From: an uncultured Clostridium sp.
GTDB lineage: Bacteria; Bacillota; Clostridia; TANB77; CAG-508
NCBI GenBank assembly: GCA_900556975.1
Contig: USQZ01000016.1
Span: 1-32,672 of the forward strand
Length of the DNA stretch: 32,672 bases
Direction: 5' to 3'
The notes under the pieces were generated by a model. It was not told the origin of the DNA. It worked only from the letters and a program-made list of their open reading frames with translations, and did no database searches. The translations under genes and the position numbers were made by a program. Below, in pieces: positions 15,585-22,855 of the stretch (its first letter is position 1; the number at the start of each line of letters is the position of its first letter).

Positions 15585-17024
15585 ATGAAAACATATTTAA
15601 GAAAAACTAAAATTGTTGGAACAATAGGACCTGCAAGCGAAAATAAATTACCAGAATTATTCAAAGCTGGATTAAACGTTTGTAGAGTTAACTATTCACA
15701 CGGAAGCTATGATGAACAAAAAGAAAAAACAGAAACAATAATCAAATTAAGAGAAGAATTAGATTTACCAATTCCAATGATACTTGATATGCAAGGACCA
15801 GAAATTAGAACTGGTATGTTAGTAACAGGAAAAAATGAAAAAATTCAATTAGATGATGGACAAAAATTCGTATTAGTAAACGAAGATATTATAGGAGACA
15901 AAGACAGAGTTTCAGTTTCTTATAAAAACTTATATCAAGATGTTAAACCAGGATCTAAAATATTAATAGATGATGGTGCAATCGAATTAGTTGTTGACGA
16001 AATAGTTGACAAAGATATTCATTGTACAGTAGTTCATGGTAACGGATTAGGAAGCAGAAAAACTATGAACCTACCAGGAACAGCAGTAAGATTACCAGCA
16101 TTAAAAGAAAAAGATATAAACGATTTAAAAACAGCTTGTGAACATGAATATGATTTCGTAGCAATGTCATTCACAAGAGGTAAAGATGATATAGACCAAG
16201 TTAGAAAAGTATTAGATGATAACGGTGGAAAAGACATAATGATAATAACAAAAGTTGAAAATGTTGAAGGATTAGAGCATATGGAAGAAATCGTTGAAAA
16301 CGCTGATGCTCAAATGATCGCTCGTGGTGATATGGCTACAGAAACAGACTTCACAGAACCACCAATTATGCAAAAGAAATTCATCAAATTATCAAACAAA
16401 GCTAATAAACCAGCTATAACAGCTACACAAATGCTTGAATCAATGACTCATAATCCATTACCAACAAGAGCTGAAGCTAACGACGTTGCTAATGCAATTT
16501 ATGATAGAACAAGTGCTGTAATGTTATCAGGAGAATGCGCAATGGGTGAATATCCAGTAGAGTGCGTTGCAACAATGGATAAAATAGCAAGAAGAACAGA
16601 ACCAACAATTAATTACTGGAAGAGATTTGATGAAAACGATAACTATGAATTAAAAGACTTAGAAGATAACATAGCTTATACAACATGTGTATTAGCTAAA
16701 AACTTAGAAGCAGATGCAATTGTTTGCTATACTCATACAGGAAATTCAGCAAGAAGATTAGCTGGACTTGGAGCAGGATGCCCAATATTAGTTGTTACAG
16801 ATAACAAGAGAACATTCCGTCAATTAGGACTTGCTTGGAACGTATTCCCAGTATTTATAGAAAACAAAGGTAATATCAATACTGTAATTAAAGAAGGAAT
16901 TGAAAAACATAAAAAATTAGGAAACTTAGAAGCAGGTGACAAAGTAGTTGTTGCTGGTGGAGATCAAATATTACCAGATTACAAATCAAGCAAAGCTATA
17001 GGAGGATTCTTAACAATAGAATAA
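15585..17024 (+). CDS. pyk: Pyruvate kinase (divergent)
   Basis: This 479-residue enzyme converts phosphoenolpyruvate and ADP to pyruvate and ATP. It keeps the PK barrel landmarks: CRVNYSHG (33-40), GPEIRTG (71-77), the loop with ITKVENVEGLEHMEEI, MIARGDM and NPLPTRAEANDVANAI, then a C-terminal allosteric domain with HTGNSARRLA. Several normally fixed positions differ: DMQGPE for DTKGPE, RGDMATETDF for RGDLGVEIP, and SGECA for SGETA. The Glu in GPEIRTG points to the K+-dependent type. There is no extra PEP-utiliser domain. GGAGATAT precedes ATG 15585. The family is certain; activity and regulation may differ from textbook enzymes. Confidence 0.93.
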   Translation: MKTYLRKTKIVGTIGPASENKLPELFKAGLNVCRVNYSHGSYDEQKEKTETIIKLREELDLPIPMILDMQGPEIRTGMLVTGKNEKIQLDDGQKFVLVNEDIIGDKDRVSVSYKNLYQDVKPGSKILIDDGAIELVVDEIVDKDIHCTVVHGNGLGSRKTMNLPGTAVRLPALKEKDINDLKTACEHEYDFVAMSFTRGKDDIDQVRKVLDDNGGKDIMIITKVENVEGLEHMEEIVENADAQMIARGDMATETDFTEPPIMQKKFIKLSNKANKPAITATQMLESMTHNPLPTRAEANDVANAIYDRTSAVMLSGECAMGEYPVECVATMDKIARRTEPTINYWKRFDENDNYELKDLEDNIAYTTCVLAKNLEADAIVCYTHTGNSARRLAGLGAGCPILVVTDNKRTFRQLGLAWNVFPVFIENKGNINTVIKEGIEKHKKLGNLEAGDKVVVAGGDQILPDYKSSKAIGGFLTIE

Positions 17025-17066
17025 TAAAGTTAATATTATTTTAACAATTTAATAATAAAATGTAAT

Positions 17067-17134
17067 AAAGGGGGAAACAAATAACCGATATAATAAATTT
17101 AATTATTATATCAAAAAAAGTTTCTCCCTTTTTG
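17067..17134 (+). terminator. pyk terminator with nested hairpin
   Basis: The outer stem AAAGGGGGAAAC (17067-17078) pairs with GTTTCTCCCTTT (17120-17131), one G.T pair, then TTT. An inner perfect stem, GATATAATAA (17087-17096) with its complement ending at 17112, fills the loop. Confidence 0.85.
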
Positions 17135-17154
17135 TATAAAAAGGAGGAATAAAT

Positions 17155-17811
17155 ATGGAAGACACATTACAATCAACAAATAAAACTTTAGCACAAACTT
17201 TCGTATGGATGTTTCTAGGATTATTAAGCACAGGAATAATCGCAGCAATTACTTACTACACAGGAGCAATTGTTGAAATTGCAAATAGTTGGAAAGTTAT
17301 ATTAATTAGTCAATTTGCAATAGTTATAATATGTGATTTGTTTTTTCATAAGTTGTCATCTGGAGCAGTAACATTATTATTTTTTGGATATTCTATGATA
17401 ACTGGACTAACATTTTCAACTATATTTGTAAGATTTGAACTTACATCAATTGCATATGCATTATTTGCAACATCAGCTTTCTTTGGAATATTAGCGTTTA
17501 TCGGATATAAAACAGATAAAGATTTAAGCAACTTTGGAATAGTATTGATAGCAGCTTTAGTTGTTGCTTTTATATTAACAGTAGTAAATTTATTTCTAGG
17601 ATATACAACTTTAGACATAGTTCTAAATTGGGTTGTACTTGGAGTATTTGCTGGATTAACAGCATATGACATGAACAAAGTAAAAGTGATGTCAGAAACT
17701 TATGGATATGATCAAGAAAAAGTAGCTATATATGGAGCAATGCAATTATACTTAGATTTTATTAATATGTTCTTAAGAATATTAGAAATCTTTGGAAAAA
17801 GAAATAATTAA
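17155..17811 (+). CDS. Bax inhibitor-1 / YccA family membrane protein
   Basis: This 218-residue protein has about seven membrane helices and matches the BI-1/TMBIM family: the N-terminal TFVWMFLGLLSTGIIAA, a central GYSMITGLTFSTIF, and the C-terminal segment GLTAYDMNKVK...ATYGAMQLYLDFINMFLRILE-like block (here VAIYGAMQLYLDFINMF) near the end. Bacterial homologues are pH-sensitive calcium leak channels or membrane-protein quality-control partners (YccA/FtsH). AAGGAGG precedes ATG 17155. It lies just behind the pyk terminator with no clear promoter of its own, so it may depend on read-through. It ends at the strong terminator 17812-17840. Confidence 0.93.
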   Translation: MEDTLQSTNKTLAQTFVWMFLGLLSTGIIAAITYYTGAIVEIANSWKVILISQFAIVIICDLFFHKLSSGAVTLLFFGYSMITGLTFSTIFVRFELTSIAYALFATSAFFGILAFIGYKTDKDLSNFGIVLIAALVVAFILTVVNLFLGYTTLDIVLNWVVLGVFAGLTAYDMNKVKVMSETYGYDQEKVAIYGAMQLYLDFINMFLRILEIFGKRNN

Positions 17812-17840
17812 AAAAAGTTAGTGCTAGTCACTAACTTTTT
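17812..17840 (+). terminator. Terminator after the BI-1 gene
   Basis: AAAAAGTTAGTG (17812-17823), 5-nt loop, CACTAACTTTTT (17829-17840): a perfect 12-bp stem. A second perfect hairpin follows directly (TTTATATAATAGGAAA with TTTCCTATTATATAAA, about 17838-17880), overlapping repeat B. Confidence 0.92.
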
Positions 17841-17844
17841 ATAT

Positions 17845-17994
17845 AATAGGAAAGATTGAAAAATTTCCTATTATATAAAAATAAAAATGCACAGAAATTT
17901 GCTTTGCAAATTTCGCACGCGAACAAAGACGCGGACTTAAAAATGTTATAATTAGTGCAAACGTTATAAATAGTCCGCTTTTGTTCTACATACA
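17845..17994 (+). repeat. Intergenic repeat B (upstream of dgkA), paired with 10625-10780
   Basis: This is the second copy of the roughly 150-nt element. CAAAGA (17924-17929), 17 nt, TATAAT (17947-17952) is conserved in sequence and spacing; here the -10 also has TG-T in front. This copy adds more dyads: GAAATTTGC-ttt-GCAAATTTC (17894-17914), and nested arms GAACAAA (17921-17927) plus GCGGACT (17931-17937) pairing with AGTCCGC (17972-17978) and TTTGTTC (17980-17986). The -10 sits inside that palindrome. The dgkA start codon is 11 nt beyond the repeat. Confidence 0.8.
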
Positions 17995-18005
17995 TAGAGG
18001 TAGAA

Positions 18006-18353
18006 ATGAAAAAGTTTATAGTAGCATTTAAATTTGCATTTTCAGGATTATTTAATGCAATAAAAAAAGAAAGAAATATGAAGATACATCTACTAGCAGT
18101 GATAGTTGTTTTAATAATGGGATACTTATATAAAATATCTAACGTAGAATGGATGATTTGTATAGTTTTATTTGGTTTAGTAATTTCATCAGAACTTATT
18201 AATACAGGAATAGAGCAAACTGTTAATTTAGTGACAGAAGAAAAAAATCCCATAGCAAAATATGCAAAAGACGTTTCAGCAGGAGCAGTACTTGTAAATG
18301 CAATAGTTTCAGCTATAATAGCAGGAATTATATGGATTCCAAAAATTTTTTAA
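18006..18353 (+). CDS. dgkA: Diacylglycerol/undecaprenol kinase
   Basis: This 115-residue integral membrane kinase has three helices and the prokaryotic DgkA signature: KKERNMKIH (20-28) and SSELINTGIEQTVNLV (61-76), then AKDVSAGAVLV (87-97). In Gram-positive bacteria the enzyme phosphorylates undecaprenol, feeding the lipid carrier for cell-wall synthesis. AGAGGT precedes ATG 18006. Expression probably starts in repeat B, the same element that precedes the cell-wall recycling gene ldcA. The kinase is followed by a direct-repeat motif and a hairpin before the two-component genes. Confidence 0.95.
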   Translation: MKKFIVAFKFAFSGLFNAIKKERNMKIHLLAVIVVLIMGYLYKISNVEWMICIVLFGLVISSELINTGIEQTVNLVTEEKNPIAKYAKDVSAGAVLVNAIVSAIIAGIIWIPKIF

Positions 18354-18358
18354 ATAAG

Positions 18359-18386
18359 TTCATAATTAGTTCATAAATATTTGCTA
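18359..18386 (+). promoter_or_regulatory. PhoB/PhoP-like direct repeats
   Basis: TTCATA (18359-18364), TTCATA (18370-18375) and TTGCTA (18381-18386) recur at exact 11-bp steps, the spacing of binding sites for OmpR/PhoB-type regulators. A TATATT (18385-18390) could be a -10 box. The response-regulator gene of that family starts 230 nt downstream. Confidence 0.4.
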
Positions 18387-18399
18387 TATTAATAACAGT

Positions 18400-18467
18400 T
18401 TAGAAGTAGTTTTTTTATATTTTCATTATCCCCTTTTAAATGAAAAATAGCTACTTCTAATTTTTAT
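18400..18467 (+). terminator. Long hairpin with T run after dgkA
   Basis: TTAGAAGTAG (18400-18409) pairs with CTACTTCTAA (18451-18460); inner TTTCAT/ATGAAA pairs extend the stem, and TTTTTAT follows. It can end the dgkA transcript. It could also be most of a small RNA started by the repeats just upstream. Confidence 0.6.
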
Positions 18468-18615
18468 ATAAGGAAGCTTTTTTGAGTTTCATATTGCATA
18501 AAAAAGTAATATTTTAAAAATTATAAATTCCAGTCTTTTTACATGTGAAATTTTGAAAGCAACATTCCGTATATTGATGAAATTATGAATGTATAATAAA
18601 AATAAAGAGGTAAAA

Positions 18616-19287
18616 ATGTTTAAAATATTAGTAGTAGAAGATGATAAAAATTTAAGAAAACTTATAGTAACATGTTTAGAAAAAGCAAGTTATACAGTAT
18701 TTGAAACTCGTAATGGAGAAGAGGCACTAGACTTGATGGATAAAGAATATGTAGATTTAATAGTTACGGACATAATGATGCCTGAAATGGACGGATATGA
18801 ATTAATAAAGTCATTAAGAGAAGCAAATTATAATACACCAATATTAATTATAACTGCCAAAGAAGATATTGAAGATAAGAGACAAGGATTTAATTTAGGT
18901 GCAGATGATTACATGGTTAAGCCAATAAATATTGATGAATTAATTTTGAGAGTCAAATCATTACTTAGACGAAGTAATCAGGCAAATGAAAGAAAAATAA
19001 AAATTGGTGAAGTAGAGCTGGATTATGATAAACTGGAAGTGAAAAAGCAAGAAAAAGTATATCAGTTAACGCAAAAAGAATTTTATTTATTATACAAACT
19101 TCTAAGCACACCAGACACAATTTATAAAAGGCAAGATTTGATAGAAGAAATCTGGGGATTAGAAAATGACTCAGATTTCAGAACGGTTGATGTACATATA
19201 AAAAGATTAAGAGAAAAACTTGAAGACATAAAAGAATTCGAAATTGTAACAATAAGAGGAATAGGATATAAAGCAATAATAAAATAA
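18616..19287 (+). CDS. OmpR-family response regulator
   Basis: This 223-residue regulator has a receiver domain with acidic pocket E8-D9-D10, phospho-acceptor D52 in VTDIMMPEMDG, and Lys in VKPI (about 100-103). A C-terminal winged helix follows (LTQKEFYLLYKLL, then FRTVDVHIKRLREKL and TIRGIGYKAI). It binds direct-repeat DNA when phosphorylated by the histidine kinase encoded 10 nt downstream. I use ATG 18616, which has AAAGAGGT upstream; ATG 18589 would overlap a TATAAT and has no ribosome-binding site. The target genes are unknown; 11-bp-spaced TTCATA repeats upstream are candidate sites. Confidence 0.95.
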   Translation: MFKILVVEDDKNLRKLIVTCLEKASYTVFETRNGEEALDLMDKEYVDLIVTDIMMPEMDGYELIKSLREANYNTPILIITAKEDIEDKRQGFNLGADDYMVKPINIDELILRVKSLLRRSNQANERKIKIGEVELDYDKLEVKKQEKVYQLTQKEFYLLYKLLSTPDTIYKRQDLIEEIWGLENDSDFRTVDVHIKRLREKLEDIKEFEIVTIRGIGYKAIIK

Positions 19288-19297
19288 GAGGTAAAAA

Positions 19298-20419
19298 ATG
19301 TTTGAGAAAATTTTTGGGAGGCACAAATCATTACAAAGAAATTTAATAAAAGAGTTTGTTGTTGTATTTATTGCACTAATACTATTATCAATTTCCGTAT
19401 TTTATTTTAGTGTAAACAACGCAATAGAAAAAGAATTAAAAAATTCAGCAGAAACAGGAGAAAGCATTAATTCAACACAAGTAGTATCTATAGTAAGACG
19501 AAGTATTGCTATATCAATAGGAACAACTTTTATATTTATAGTTGTTATAATGAGATATAGCGCCAAAAAAATATTAAAGCCAATTAATCAAATAAATGGA
19601 GCAATGCAAAAGGTTGCAGCAGGTAATTTTGATGTACAGCTAGAAACTCAAAGAGAAGATGAAATTGGCGAACTAACCAAAAACTTTAATGTAATGGTAA
19701 AAGATTTAGGAAAAATAGAAGTACTGCAAAAAGATTTTATAAATAATGTGTCACATGAAATGAAAACACCTATAAGTTCAATAAAAGGGTTTGCACAGTT
19801 ACTTGAAGAAGCGGATTTAACAGAAGAAGAAAAGAAGGAGTATATAGGAATAATTGTTGAGGAATCTGATCGATTATTAAATATAAGCAGTAATATTTTA
19901 AAACTTTCTAAATTGCAAAATAAAGAGAAATTAAATAATAAGAAAGATGTAAACATTGGTGAACAAATTAAGAAAGTAATTTTATTGTTAGAAAATAAAA
20001 GAGCAAAAAAACAGATAGAAATAAATTATGATTTACCTGATACAATAATAAATGGAGATGAAGAATTGCTACATCAAGTATGGATGAACTTGCTAGATAA
20101 TGCTATAAAATTTACGGGCAACAATGGACATATAAATGTTGAAATTAAGCCAAAAGAAGATAAAGCGTTGATATACATAAAAGATGACGGAATTGGAATG
20201 ACAGATGCAGAAAAACGAAAAGCCTTTGAAAGATTTTATCAAGTTGACGAATCTCATGGAAGTGAAGGAAGCGGACTAGGTTTATCAATTGTAAAAAGGA
20301 TTATAACACTTTCAGGAGGAGAGATAAGAATTGAAAGCAAAAAAGGTAAAGGAACAACATTTATAGTAGAACTACCATATGAAGAAAGCAAGGCTAAAAA
20401 TAAAATAGAAATAAAATAG
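19298..20419 (+). CDS. Sensor histidine kinase with short extracellular loop
   Basis: This is a 373-residue membrane kinase. Two helices (about 19-39 and 69-86) flank an extracytoplasmic loop of only about 30 residues, too small for a usual ligand-binding domain. A HAMP domain follows (about 87-140), then the dimerisation helix with His153 in NNVSHEMKTPIS and the ATPase domain: N box MNLLDNAIKF, G1 DDGIGM, G2 GSEGSGLGLSIVK. It phosphorylates the regulator encoded just upstream (10-nt gap; AGAGGT before the start). The small loop suggests the signal comes from the membrane or a partner protein, as in cell-envelope stress sensors. Confidence 0.94.
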   Translation: MFEKIFGRHKSLQRNLIKEFVVVFIALILLSISVFYFSVNNAIEKELKNSAETGESINSTQVVSIVRRSIAISIGTTFIFIVVIMRYSAKKILKPINQINGAMQKVAAGNFDVQLETQREDEIGELTKNFNVMVKDLGKIEVLQKDFINNVSHEMKTPISSIKGFAQLLEEADLTEEEKKEYIGIIVEESDRLLNISSNILKLSKLQNKEKLNNKKDVNIGEQIKKVILLLENKRAKKQIEINYDLPDTIINGDEELLHQVWMNLLDNAIKFTGNNGHINVEIKPKEDKALIYIKDDGIGMTDAEKRKAFERFYQVDESHGSEGSGLGLSIVKRIITLSGGEIRIESKKGKGTTFIVELPYEESKAKNKIEIK

Positions 20420-20427
20420 AAAATTAC

Positions 20428-20456
20428 TTGCAAAAATAAATAATAATAGGTATAAT
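20428..20456 (+). promoter_or_regulatory. Promoter of the 70-residue membrane protein gene
   Basis: TTGCAA (20428-20433), 17 nt, TATAAT (20451-20456), 31 nt before the start codon. Confidence 0.7.
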
Positions 20457-20487
20457 TTGGATAGAATAAAAAGGAGGAAGGAAAATC

Positions 20488-20700
20488 ATGAACAAGTTAA
20501 GTAAAATATTAATTGCAATAATTGTTATATTAGTAGTTGCACTAGGAATTGTTACATATAATTACTTTAGCCTAAGAAAATATTCAGATGATAACCTAGA
20601 AAAAATGCAATATATGTATACTGAAATAAACGACTTACATAAAGAATTAGGTGAATATAAGAGCAAATATGAAGTATTAGTTAATGGTGAACAAGAATAA
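20488..20700 (+). CDS. Small membrane-anchored coiled-coil protein
   Basis: This 70-residue protein has one N-terminal membrane helix (ILIAIIVILVVALGIVTYNYF, about 7-27) followed by a charged helical tail (about 32-65) with heptad-like spacing, likely a coiled coil. I do not recognise the family; the shape is reminiscent of small divisome or stress accessory proteins, but no motif decides it. AAGGAGGAAGG gives a very strong ribosome-binding site. It has its own promoter and terminator, between the two-component genes and the surface-protein gene. The clean gene signals make it real despite its size. Confidence 0.8.
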   Translation: MNKLSKILIAIIVILVVALGIVTYNYFSLRKYSDDNLEKMQYMYTEINDLHKELGEYKSKYEVLVNGEQE

Positions 20701-20719
20701 TTTATCAATTATATGCTAA

Positions 20720-20752
20720 AAGACAGGACTATTTATCCTGTCTTATTTTTTA
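20720..20752 (+). terminator. Terminator after the small membrane protein gene
   Basis: AAGACAGGA (20720-20728), 7-nt loop, TCCTGTCTT (20736-20744), then ATTTTTTAT. Confidence 0.9.
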
Positions 20753-20794
20753 TAGAAAAATTGTAAAACAAGGGTTTTAAAAGACGGAAAAACG

Positions 20795-20803
20795 TGATAT
20801 AAT
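20795..20803 (+). promoter_or_regulatory. Extended -10 promoter of the surface-protein gene
   Basis: TG-A-TATAAT with the -10 at 20798-20803, 23 nt before the start codon; the -35 region is weak. Confidence 0.6.
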
Positions 20804-20825
20804 ATAGCACCAGGAGCGTGATAAA

Positions 20826-22622
20826 ATGAAAAAAACTTTATATATATCAATAACACTTATAATGATATTAGTTTTACAAATGATACTACCATTGTACACG
20901 AATGCTTTAGAAATAGATAATGATAAAGAAACATTAGTTGGTGCAGGAGAAACTTCAATTAATGTAAGCCTAAAACGTGACAGTGTAGATAAGAATAAAA
21001 TAAATATTACAGCTACAGATTCAGCTTATAAGATAACAGAGCTAAAATATGTACATAAATATATAAAGATAGAAGAAATAGAATACTTTGAAGCTGATAA
21101 CGAAGACGTACATACAATTTCAATTACACCTGCTCAAAAAATAGAGCAATCATTTGAAATGGATGGTTATGGATCATATACAGTATATGTAAAAAATGAA
21201 AAAGGTGATAGATATTTAAGCAGAATGACAATAAAAGATCCAGCTGAAATGCCTGATATAACTTTAACTAGAGATTCAGATGACATGCGTAAATTAGAAA
21301 TTCAAGTAACAAGCAAGAGTAACAAAATAGTTAAAATTAAAATAGCTAAAAAAGAAAAATATGATGATACTATAGATTTTGAAACTCAAGGTGAAGAATT
21401 AGAATTTGAACAAAGTAATAATGTAAATGTAAAATATACATCATCTACTCAAAATGGAATATATGTAATATATGCAGAAGATGACCAAGGGAATAAATCA
21501 ATTTCACAAACATATTTAGGTGAAACTAAAACTCCAATTCAAGCAAAAACAACATTAGACAATAAAAGTAGAAAAGCTCAAATAGAAATAGAAGATAGCT
21601 TATGTAAAATCGTAAAGGTTAAAGTTGCAAAAAAATCAAAAATAAATAACATAAATGATTTTAAAACAGAAGGAGAAAGTATTGAAATAGTACCAGCCAA
21701 TAGTATTAATATAGAATATGTTGCTCCAGAAGATGACACATATATGTTTTATATAGAAGACGAAGCTGGTTACAAGAAAATGATACAAATGAGAATTACA
21801 AAAGAAAATTCTATAGATATTTCTGTTTCACAAGATGATAATGACAAGAAAATTGTAACAATAAAAGCAACTGATTCAATTTGCGATATTGTAAAAATAA
21901 AAGTTGCATTAGGAGATAATATTGATAGCGATTACTTTAAAACAAACGGACAAGAGCTTCAAATAACACCTGGTAAAGAAGTTGAAGTAAAATGTTCAGT
22001 AAGTGAAAATTGTATATTAAATATATATGTTGAAGATGAAGATGGATATAAAGTAATTACTACTAGAAATATTATAGGCATACCAGTAGATGATAATAAA
22101 CAAGATGATAATAAGCAAGATGATAACAAGCAAGACGATAATAAACAAGATGACAATAAGCAAGATGATAACAAGAAAGACGATAACAAGCAAGATGATA
22201 ACAAGAAAGACGATAACAAACAAGACGATAACAAGCAAGATGATGATAAGAAAGATGACAACAAGCAAGATGATAATAAAAAAGACGATAACAAGCAAGA
22301 TGATAATAAAAAAGGCGATAATAAACAAGATGACAACAAACAAAATAATAATAATCAAAACAACAATACTCAAAATGATAATAAGCAACAAAACAACAAT
22401 TCAAACAATAATAAACAAAATAATACAAACAACAATTCAAATCAAAAAGAAACAACAACTAATAATCAATCAAATGTAAACAGTAATTCATCAAACAGTT
22501 CAACAACAAGCCAAAGCAATTTACCTAAAACAGGTTGGAACAACATAATGTTAGTAATAACAACTGTAATCGTTGCAATTTGCGCAGTTGTAAGCTTTAT
22601 AAAATATAAGAAAATAAAATAA
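20826..22622 (+). CDS. LPKTG-anchored surface protein with DDNKQ repeats
   Basis: This 598-residue secreted protein is predicted to be covalently attached to the cell wall. It has a signal peptide (about 1-28) and then four related beta-rich modules of roughly 90 residues (about 36-140, 143-233, 236-325, 327-418). Each carries an IVK(I/V)K(I/V)A-type strand and an ending such as YVEDEDGYK. Next are 17 pentapeptides DDNKQ/DDNKK (422-506), an Asn/Gln-rich linker, and the sorting signal LPKTGW at about 566, a membrane helix and a KYKKIK tail. A sortase would cut after Thr; none is encoded in the window. The repeat stalk alternates acidic and basic residues. AGGAG precedes ATG 20826. The ligand is unknown. 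Confidence 0.92.
   Translation: MKKTLYISITLIMILVLQMILPLYTNALEIDNDKETLVGAGETSINVSLKRDSVDKNKINITATDSAYKITELKYVHKYIKIEEIEYFEADNEDVHTISITPAQKIEQSFEMDGYGSYTVYVKNEKGDRYLSRMTIKDPAEMPDITLTRDSDDMRKLEIQVTSKSNKIVKIKIAKKEKYDDTIDFETQGEELEFEQSNNVNVKYTSSTQNGIYVIYAEDDQGNKSISQTYLGETKTPIQAKTTLDNKSRKAQIEIEDSLCKIVKVKVAKKSKINNINDFKTEGESIEIVPANSINIEYVAPEDDTYMFYIEDEAGYKKMIQMRITKENSIDISVSQDDNDKKIVTIKATDSICDIVKIKVALGDNIDSDYFKTNGQELQITPGKEVEVKCSVSENCILNIYVEDEDGYKVITTRNIIGIPVDDNKQDDNKQDDNKQDDNKQDDNKQDDNKKDDNKQDDNKKDDNKQDDNKQDDDKKDDNKQDDNKKDDNKQDDNKKGDNKQDDNKQNNNNQNNNTQNDNKQQNNNSNNNKQNNTNNNSNQKETTTNNQSNVNSNSSNSSTTSQSNLPKTGWNNIMLVITTVIVAICAVVSFIKYKKIK
22089..22343 (+). repeat. 17 tandem 15-bp units coding DDNKQ/DDNKK
   Basis: Seventeen in-frame pentapeptide units span this stretch. 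Mostly Q and K alternate at position five, with single variants DDDKK (unit 11) and GDNKQ (unit 16). Codons vary silently (GAT/GAC, AAT/AAC, AAA/AAG), so the copies are not freshly duplicated. Slippage would change length by five residues without breaking the frame. Confidence 0.95.
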
Positions 22623-22641
22623 TATGAACGTATATCAATAG

Positions 22642-22680
22642 TTGAGGCGGAAAATTAATAAAGTTTTCTGCCTCAATTAA
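22642..22680 (+). terminator. Terminator of the surface-protein gene
   Basis: TTGAGGCGGAAAA (22642-22654), 9-nt loop, TTTTCTGCCTCAA (22664-22676), one G.T pair; TTAATT follows. Confidence 0.85.
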
Positions 22681-22689
22681 TTATAATGA

Positions 22690-22809
22690 TAAACACTCAG
22701 CTATACTGGGAAAAGTAATTTTATTATGATGTAGTATTTGAACTAATAACATTCAAATACAGTTTGAGATAAAGGTAAGCACAGAGTTTTTTAAGCTTCT
22801 GTGCTTTTT
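22690..22809 (+). ncRNA. Candidate structured leader or small RNA before the deacetylase gene
   Basis: A TATAAT (22682-22687) could start a transcript of about 120 nt. It contains CTCAG/CTGGG and GTATTTG/CAAATAC hairpins, then a clear intrinsic terminator at 22777-22809. The deacetylase ribosome-binding site follows 35-40 nt later. This layout fits an attenuator, an unrecognised riboswitch or a free small RNA. I do not recognise any known aptamer. Confidence 0.35.
22777..22809 (+). terminator. Intrinsic terminator upstream of the deacetylase gene
   Basis: AAGCACAGA (22777-22785), 12-nt loop, TCTGTGCTT (22798-22806), then TTT. It lies 47 nt before ATG 22856 and about 100 nt after the surface-protein terminator, with no coding gene between. 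Confidence 0.8.
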
Positions 22810-22855
22810 GAATATATGAATATAAAAAGCATAATATTAAATAGGCGGTGATATT

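Noticed and set aside
22089..22343. CRISPR-like regular repeats
   Set aside because: Period is 15 bp with no spacers, in frame with a surface-protein gene; it is a coding tandem repeat.
21959..22479. Several long open frames on the minus strand and in another plus frame across the DDNKQ region
   Set aside because: A 15-bp repeat unit without stops keeps all frames open; these are shadows of the surface-protein repeat, with Leu/Ser/Ile or Tyr/Cys monotony and no start signals.
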